Shown here piece after piece: positions 60,821-64,000 of a DNA stretch of 64,000 nt (the first letter of the stretch is position 1; each line of letters opens with the position of its first letter). Source of the DNA: Bacillus sp. NTK034. GTDB taxonomy: Bacteria > Bacillota > Bacilli > Bacillales > Cytobacillaceae. The translations under genes and the position numbers were made by a program. The notes under the pieces are model-generated. The model saw only the letters and a list, made by a program, of their open reading frames with translations. It did not search any database and had not been told where the DNA came from. The DNA is taken from assembly GCF_017303275.1 (NCBI RefSeq), contig NZ_JAFKOJ010000006.1:300460-364459 (forward strand), read 5' to 3'.

Positions 60821-61070
60821 GAGGAAAAAGTGCACTTGAAAAAAATAACCGAATTTCACATGCCTGCCTGGATGTTTTTGAAAAAGAGAGCCTCTGCCTA
60901 AAGGGCATCCATTATGGAGTATTGAAGGAAGTACAGTCACTCCTCATTTACCAAGCAGAACAAAAAGCTATTTGCCCAGATCTTTTGAAATTTTTAAGCA
61001 TAACCTTCATACATATATAAAAAATAACAAAGATTATATTAACGTGATCGATTTTGAAAGAGGGTATTAA
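60821..61070 (+). pseudogene. remnant of a D-isomer-specific 2-hydroxyacid dehydrogenase
   Basis: Conceptual translation gives the C-terminal end of a D-2-hydroxyacid dehydrogenase in two frames. The first frame reads ALEKNNRISHACLDVFEKE (60832-60888); after a two-base shift the second reads PLPKGHPLWSIEGSTVTPHL and goes on to INVIDFERGY and TAA at 61068. The LDVFEKEPLPKGHPLW and VTPHL blocks are the family signature. The N-terminal three quarters, with cofactor site and catalytic Arg/Glu, are absent. The stop is one base before the next start. From memory, some Bacillus genomes carry such a gene near bcp/perR. Confidence 0.75.
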
Positions 61071-61071
61071 G

Positions 61072-61629
61072 ATGAGGATTTATACAAAAACGGGAGATAA
61101 GGGAACAACGTCATTAATATACGGGCAGAGAGTCGGTAAAAATGACATTAGCGTTGAGGCTTACGGCTCATGTGATGAGGCAAATTCAATGATTGGAATG
61201 GCCTTAAGCTATCTAAAAAGTGAGTATTTCAGCGGCAAAGAAAAAGTGGAACAGGTATTTCATAAAGTGCAGACAGACCTGTTTCATGCAGGAGCAGAGC
61301 TGGCAACGCCTGCTGGAAAAGAAGTTAAATGGACGATAAAAGAAGAGGATATCACCTTCATGGAAAAGCAAATTGATGAGTGGGAAGCTGACCTTGCAGA
61401 GCTTAATAACTTTATATTACCCGGCGGTCATCCTTCGGGAGCTGCATTCCATGTGGCTAGAACGGTGGCGAGGAGAGCGGAACGATGTGCGGTCTCACTC
61501 GGCGAAGAATTGAATCCGCTCGTTTTAGTATACCTGAACCGATTGTCAGATCTGCTGTTTGTTGCTGCCCGATTTGTCAATCATCATTTAGGTTCTGGTG
61601 AGCAATCGCTTCACTCTGAAAAGAGTTGA
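61072..61629 (+). CDS. PduO-type cob(I)alamin adenosyltransferase
   Basis: Protein of 185 residues with PduO motifs: N-terminal MRIYTKTGDKGTTSLIYGQRV (noted by YTKTGDKGTTSL, the ATP-binding loop), YGSCDEANSMIG (about 31-42), and FILPGGHPSGAAFHVARTVARRAER (noted by PGG..AAxxHxARxxARRAER). It makes adenosylcobalamin from cob(I)alamin and ATP. B. subtilis YvqK is the relative. ATG 61072 lies nine bases after AGAGGG and overlaps nearly the end of the decayed dehydrogenase gene, suggesting former coupling. perR follows. Confidence 0.9.
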   Translation: MRIYTKTGDKGTTSLIYGQRVGKNDISVEAYGSCDEANSMIGMALSYLKSEYFSGKEKVEQVFHKVQTDLFHAGAELATPAGKEVKWTIKEEDITFMEKQIDEWEADLAELNNFILPGGHPSGAAFHVARTVARRAERCAVSLGEELNPLVLVYLNRLSDLLFVAARFVNHHLGSGEQSLHSEKS

Positions 61630-61655
61630 TTCCCTTTATTAAGGAGTTTGTAATA

Positions 61656-61685
61656 TTGACAAATGTGGTAAAAAATTAGTACACT
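61656..61685 (+). promoter_or_regulatory. sigma-A promoter of perR
   Basis: Perfect TTGACA (61656-61661) and TACACT (61680-61685), 18 bases apart. The PerR box begins two bases after the -10 box. Confidence 0.6.
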
Positions 61686-61687
61686 AT

Positions 61688-61702
61688 TTATAAAGATTAT
61701 AA
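61688..61702. promoter_or_regulatory. PerR box upstream of perR
   Basis: TTATAAAGATTATAA matches the PerR consensus TTATAATNATTATAA with one mismatch. It covers the expected transcription start, in keeping with the known negative autoregulation of perR. Confidence 0.8.
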
Positions 61703-61737
61703 AGTAAGAATATTTGTTGGAAAAGAGGTGCATGGCG

Positions 61738-62175
61738 GTGGCGCATATGGAATTAAAAGAGGCGCTGGATACTTTAAAAGACACTGGAGTCCGTATCACT
61801 CCGCAGCGTCATGCGATACTTGAATATTTAATAAACTCCATGTCACACCCTACTGCTGACGATATATACAAAGCATTAGAGGGTAAATTTCCAAATATGA
61901 GTGTGGCAACAGTTTACAATAATTTACGAGTATTCCGTGAGGTTGGCCTGGTAAAGGAACTGACATATGGTGACGCATCTAGCCGCTTCGATTTTGTAAC
62001 CACTCATCATTATCATGTCATATGTGAAAGCTGCGGCAAGATTGTAGACTTCCACTATCCTGGTCTTGATGAAGTAGAGCACCTTGCTTCACATGTTACA
62101 GGTTTTAAAATTAGCCATCATAGAATGGAGATTTACGGAACGTGTCCGGAATGTGCAAGTAAAGAAGCTCACTAA
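61738..62175 (+). CDS. perR: peroxide stress repressor PerR
   Basis: Fur-family repressor of 145 residues when started at GTG 61738, exactly the length of B. subtilis PerR. With this numbering the known ligands fall in place: His37, Asp85, His91 and His93 (regulatory metal, whose oxidation by H2O2 inactivates the protein), and structural zinc Cys96, Cys99 plus a C-terminal CPEC pair. The winged helix contains [17 protein letters not shown] lies seven bases before the GTG; ATG 61732 and ATG 61753 are alternatives. It controls catalase, peroxidase, haem and iron genes. Confidence 0.96.
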   Translation: MAHMELKEALDTLKDTGVRITPQRHAILEYLINSMSHPTADDIYKALEGKFPNMSVATVYNNLRVFREVGLVKELTYGDASSRFDFVTTHHYHVICESCGKIVDFHYPGLDEVEHLASHVTGFKISHHRMEIYGTCPECASKEAH

Positions 62176-62185
62176 TAAATTATTT

Positions 62186-62222
62186 AAAGCTGCCGGCTGT
62201 GTGCTGTCAGCTTTTTATTTTT
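62186..62222 (+). terminator. terminator of perR
   Basis: Stem AAAGCTG / CAGCTTT around a 15-base G-rich inner part, followed by TTATTTTTCC. Confidence 0.75.
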
Positions 62223-62225
62223 CCA

Positions 62226-62254
62226 TTAAAAAACCGGCTGTCATTTAGCCGGTC
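62226..62254 (-). terminator. terminator of ygzB
   Basis: On the minus strand the stem ACCGGCT / AGCCGGT with a seven-base loop is followed by TTTTTTAATG. Confidence 0.8.
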
Positions 62255-62287
62255 ATTCTTGAACTTGAGTATGAAGCAGGAGATAAA

Positions 62288-62644
62288 TCAGCTCTGCTTC
62301 GTATTTTTTTTGTTGTATTTTTCATCAAATTCAACGCCCTCAAGTTTTGGATCGAGCGTTAAAGGTTCATTACAGTACATGCACATATCAACGCGGCCAA
62401 GCATCTTTGTATGTTTTCCGCAATTAGGGCAAACCACCTGCACGGTTTTTGTTGAAAGCATGCCGATCCAAAAATATACACCGGTGCTAGCAAGAATGCA
62501 GAGCATTCCAAGAAGCATAAATATTGTCATGAGAAGAGCGGAATTCCTAAAGAATATTCCGAGATACATAACGATAAATCCGATAAAAATTAAACTAAGG
62601 GCAAATGTACGAATCTTATTGATTTTATTTGAGTACTTAGCCAT
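62288..62644 (-). CDS. ygzB: YgzB family protein (UPF0295)
   Basis: Protein of 118 residues (B. subtilis YgzB: 117): two membrane helices (residues about 12-33 and 38-62), and a C-terminal zinc ribbon with [20 protein letters not shown] (CxxC ... CxxC, about 72-91). Function unknown. Position between perR and ygxA, on the minus strand, matches B. subtilis. ATG 62644 follows TAGGAGGGAGCAGA. Confidence 0.92.
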   Translation of the reverse strand: MAKYSNKINKIRTFALSLIFIGFIVMYLGIFFRNSALLMTIFMLLGMLCILASTGVYFWIGMLSTKTVQVVCPNCGKHTKMLGRVDMCMYCNEPLTLDPKLEGVEFDEKYNKKNTKQS

Positions 62645-62791
62645 TCTGCTCCCTCCTAAAAACTAACTATACCATACTCCTTTTGCTTAAATAAATATTA
62701 ATATAGAATGGTGTCGAAAAATGTCTCACATTTAGGAAGGATTTCATTTATAATTGTCGAAGATATACGCTATCAATAAAATGGAGGAATT

Positions 62792-63670
62792 ATGATGGAA
62801 GATATTCTCCGTCCTATATATCAAGAACGGGCAAGCCAGACAAACACTCTTGGCGTGATTATGACCGAAAAACTGCATAAAGCGATTCCTGCTACTGATA
62901 CATTTGATGCTGTACTGCTGATCCTTGTAGAGGAAGCAGATGAACCTGTGTTTGTTAAACATTACACATATAAAGATAAAAAGGCTGCTCTTCATATCGT
63001 GACAGACAAGCAGCTTCGTGAATGGATCCTGCTGGGGACGAACCGAAAGATCTTTGACTGGCTCTATAATGGGAAAGTTTTATTTGATCGAAATGAATAT
63101 ATTCATAACCTGAAGGTGGAATTAAGAGAGTTTCCGTTCTATGGGCGAAAATTAAAAATGGGTCTTGAGTTTGCCAAGCTGATTAGAAGATATATGGATG
63201 GCAAAGCCTTTTTTGAAAATCGCCATTATTTCGATGCCTATAACCATATTGTTCATTCCCTTCATCACCTGGCCAGGCTGGCTGTTATCGAAAATGGATT
63301 CCATCCAGAGGTAACTGTCTGGAATCAGGTAAAGCAAATTGAACCTGAAATAATGAAGCTATATGAAGAATTGGTGAATAGCCAGGAGCCTCTCGAAAAG
63401 AGACTGGAGCTTCTATTCCTTGCAAGTGAATTTTTAATTCATTCAAGAACTAAGCAAGGAATCAGCCATCTTGCAGATGTGCTTGCTGAGAAAGATGAAT
63501 GGTCCATCCACGATATTATGAACCATGAGGAGCTTTATCTATATGCAGTTGACTTAAGCATGCTTCTTGAGTATTTGATTGATAAGCATTTTATCGAAGT
63601 AGTAAATGTGGAAACAAAAGGTCAAGGGATTTATCACAGGTATTACAAACTCAAAAAAAAATTATCGTAA
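62792..63670 (+). CDS. ygxA: YgxA, nucleotidyltransferase-like protein
   Basis: Protein of 292 residues (B. subtilis YgxA: about 291), annotated in relatives as nucleotidyltransferase-like with a substrate-binding domain. Mostly helical C-terminal half (YLDAYNHIVHSLHHLARLAVIENG-type segment, here FDAYNHIVHSLHHLARLAV at about 149-167). The active-site GS motif of true nucleotidyltransferases is not visible, so activity is doubtful. ATG 62792 or 62795 follows TGGAGGAATT. In B. subtilis ygxA also stands just before an rrn operon. Confidence 0.88.
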   Translation: MMEDILRPIYQERASQTNTLGVIMTEKLHKAIPATDTFDAVLLILVEEADEPVFVKHYTYKDKKAALHIVTDKQLREWILLGTNRKIFDWLYNGKVLFDRNEYIHNLKVELREFPFYGRKLKMGLEFAKLIRRYMDGKAFFENRHYFDAYNHIVHSLHHLARLAVIENGFHPEVTVWNQVKQIEPEIMKLYEELVNSQEPLEKRLELLFLASEFLIHSRTKQGISHLADVLAEKDEWSIHDIMNHEELYLYAVDLSMLLEYLIDKHFIEVVNVETKGQGIYHRYYKLKKKLS

Positions 63671-63687
63671 AAAAACTTTAAAAGTTA

Positions 63688-63716
63688 TTGACCTTTATTT
63701 AAATCCTTGTTATATT
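63688..63716 (+). promoter_or_regulatory. rrn promoter P1
   Basis: TTGACC (63688-63693) and TATATT (63711-63716) are 17 bases apart, 18 bases after the ygxA stop. First of two tandem promoters, the standard rrn arrangement in Bacillus. Confidence 0.7.
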
Positions 63717-63783
63717 TATATCCGTCGCTGCGATATGAACGAAAAACATTTTCACAGACGACGGATAACTTATAAAAAAAGTG

Positions 63784-63813
63784 TTGACAACTAAAATCAG
63801 CACGTGTTATATT
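63784..63813 (+). promoter_or_regulatory. rrn promoter P2
   Basis: Perfect TTGACA (63784-63789) and TATATT (63808-63813), 18 bases apart; 96 bases downstream of P1. Confidence 0.72.
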
Positions 63814-63857
63814 TATAAAGTCGCTTCTGAGCGATCAGGTAAAATATAACAAAGAGA

Positions 63858-63880
63858 AATTGATCTTTGAAAACTGAACG
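63858..63880 (+). promoter_or_regulatory. boxA-type antitermination sequence in the rrn leader
   Basis: The leader contains GATCTTTGAAAACTGAAC, the familiar Bacillus form around the boxA core TCTTTGAAAACT that binds the Nus factors. A hairpin GTCTTTTTTGAAAAGAC follows at about 63908-63924 and likely helps in processing. Confidence 0.6.
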
Positions 63881-63946
63881 AACATAAACGTCAACGTTAA
63901 ATCTTTAGTCTTTTTTGAAAAGACAACTTATGAGCTTAATCAACTC

Positions 63947-64000
63947 TTATATGGAGAGTTTGATCCTGGCTCAGGACGAACGCTGGCGGCGTGCCTAATA
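63947..64000 (+). rRNA. rrs: 16S ribosomal RNA, 5' end (partial)
   Basis: The last 54 bases contain AGAGTTTGATCCTGGCTCAG, the universal 5' primer site of bacterial 16S rRNA, then GACGAACGCTGGCGGCGTGC. The mature 5' end is set at TTAT-ATGGAGAG by comparison with the known B. subtilis end. The gene continues outside the window. Confidence 0.98.

Noticed and set aside
60623..60901. Plus-strand frame of 92 codons after bcp
   Set aside because: It runs through the end of bcp, a terminator hairpin and part of the decayed dehydrogenase in a wrong frame; composition is not protein-like.
62199..62666. Plus-strand frame of 155 codons over ygzB
   Set aside because: Antisense to ygzB, whose zinc ribbon, length and position are clear.

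Overview
This window is a stretch of low-GC Firmicute chromosome from a Bacillaceae species. Nearly all genes have strong AGGAGG-type ribosome binding sites and AUG/GUG/UUG starts. Small acid-soluble spore proteins (SspK, SspE) show a spore former. From 31.5 kb to the right end the gene order (yfhD-yfhE-yfhF-recX ... yfhH-sspK ... yfhJ-yfhP-mutY-yfhS-fabL-sspE-ygaB-ygaC-ygaD ... ygaE ... gsaB ... bcp ... perR-ygzB-ygxA-rrn) is the Bacillus subtilis yfh/yga segment that leads into a ribosomal RNA operon. The overall protein character suggests a Cytobacillus / Bacillus firmus-like organism, but the genus is a guess from memory.

Region by region. 0-5 kb: L-lactate utilisation (lutP permease, lutABC), with a shared 13-bp palindromic operator before lutP and before lutA, plus a probable CcpA site. 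5-10 kb: a C45-family acyltransferase-like hydrolase, an orphan coproporphyrinogen oxidase (hemY/cgoX), small proteins, a GNAT acetyltransferase and an alpha/beta hydrolase, followed by a 20-21 bp tandem repeat. 10-15 kb, mostly minus strand: a two-gene envelope operon, a glutamate-synthase-like flavoprotein with an NAD(P)-binding protein, and a YitT membrane protein. 15-19 kb: a 3 x 52-bp tandem repeat, then the proline-use cluster putB-putP-putR. 19-24 kb: a complete branched-chain amino-acid ABC transporter (livJHMGF) with a probable CodY site. 24-29 kb: glycerophosphodiesterase and a heterodimeric ABC exporter. 29-31.5 kb: a vWA protein, an M20 peptidase and a DoxX protein with a cluster of GTGAA half-sites upstream. 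31.5-43 kb: the conserved yfh/yga block. 43-49 kb: a five-gene oligopeptide/dipeptide ABC transporter inserted between ygaD and ygaE. 50-55 kb: a 51/52-bp repeat array and a very large glutamate synthase gene with a CodY-like box inside its promoter. 55-64 kb: gsaB, an ABC-2 exporter with a G9 tract at the first permease start, a K+ channel, bcp, a decayed 2-hydroxyacid dehydrogenase, a cobalamin adenosyltransferase, perR with its own PerR box, ygzB, ygxA, two tandem rrn promoters and the first 54 bases of 16S rRNA.

The content is mainly ordinary core genome: carbon and nitrogen uptake (lactate, proline, branched-chain amino acids, peptides), glutamate synthesis, haem synthesis, DNA repair and peroxide defence. 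I see no phage, transposase, CRISPR array or defence island. The least explained material is non-coding: three unrelated tandem repeat families, the G9 tract and the half-site cluster before doxX. All functional names come from reading motifs and from memory of families; no database search was possible.
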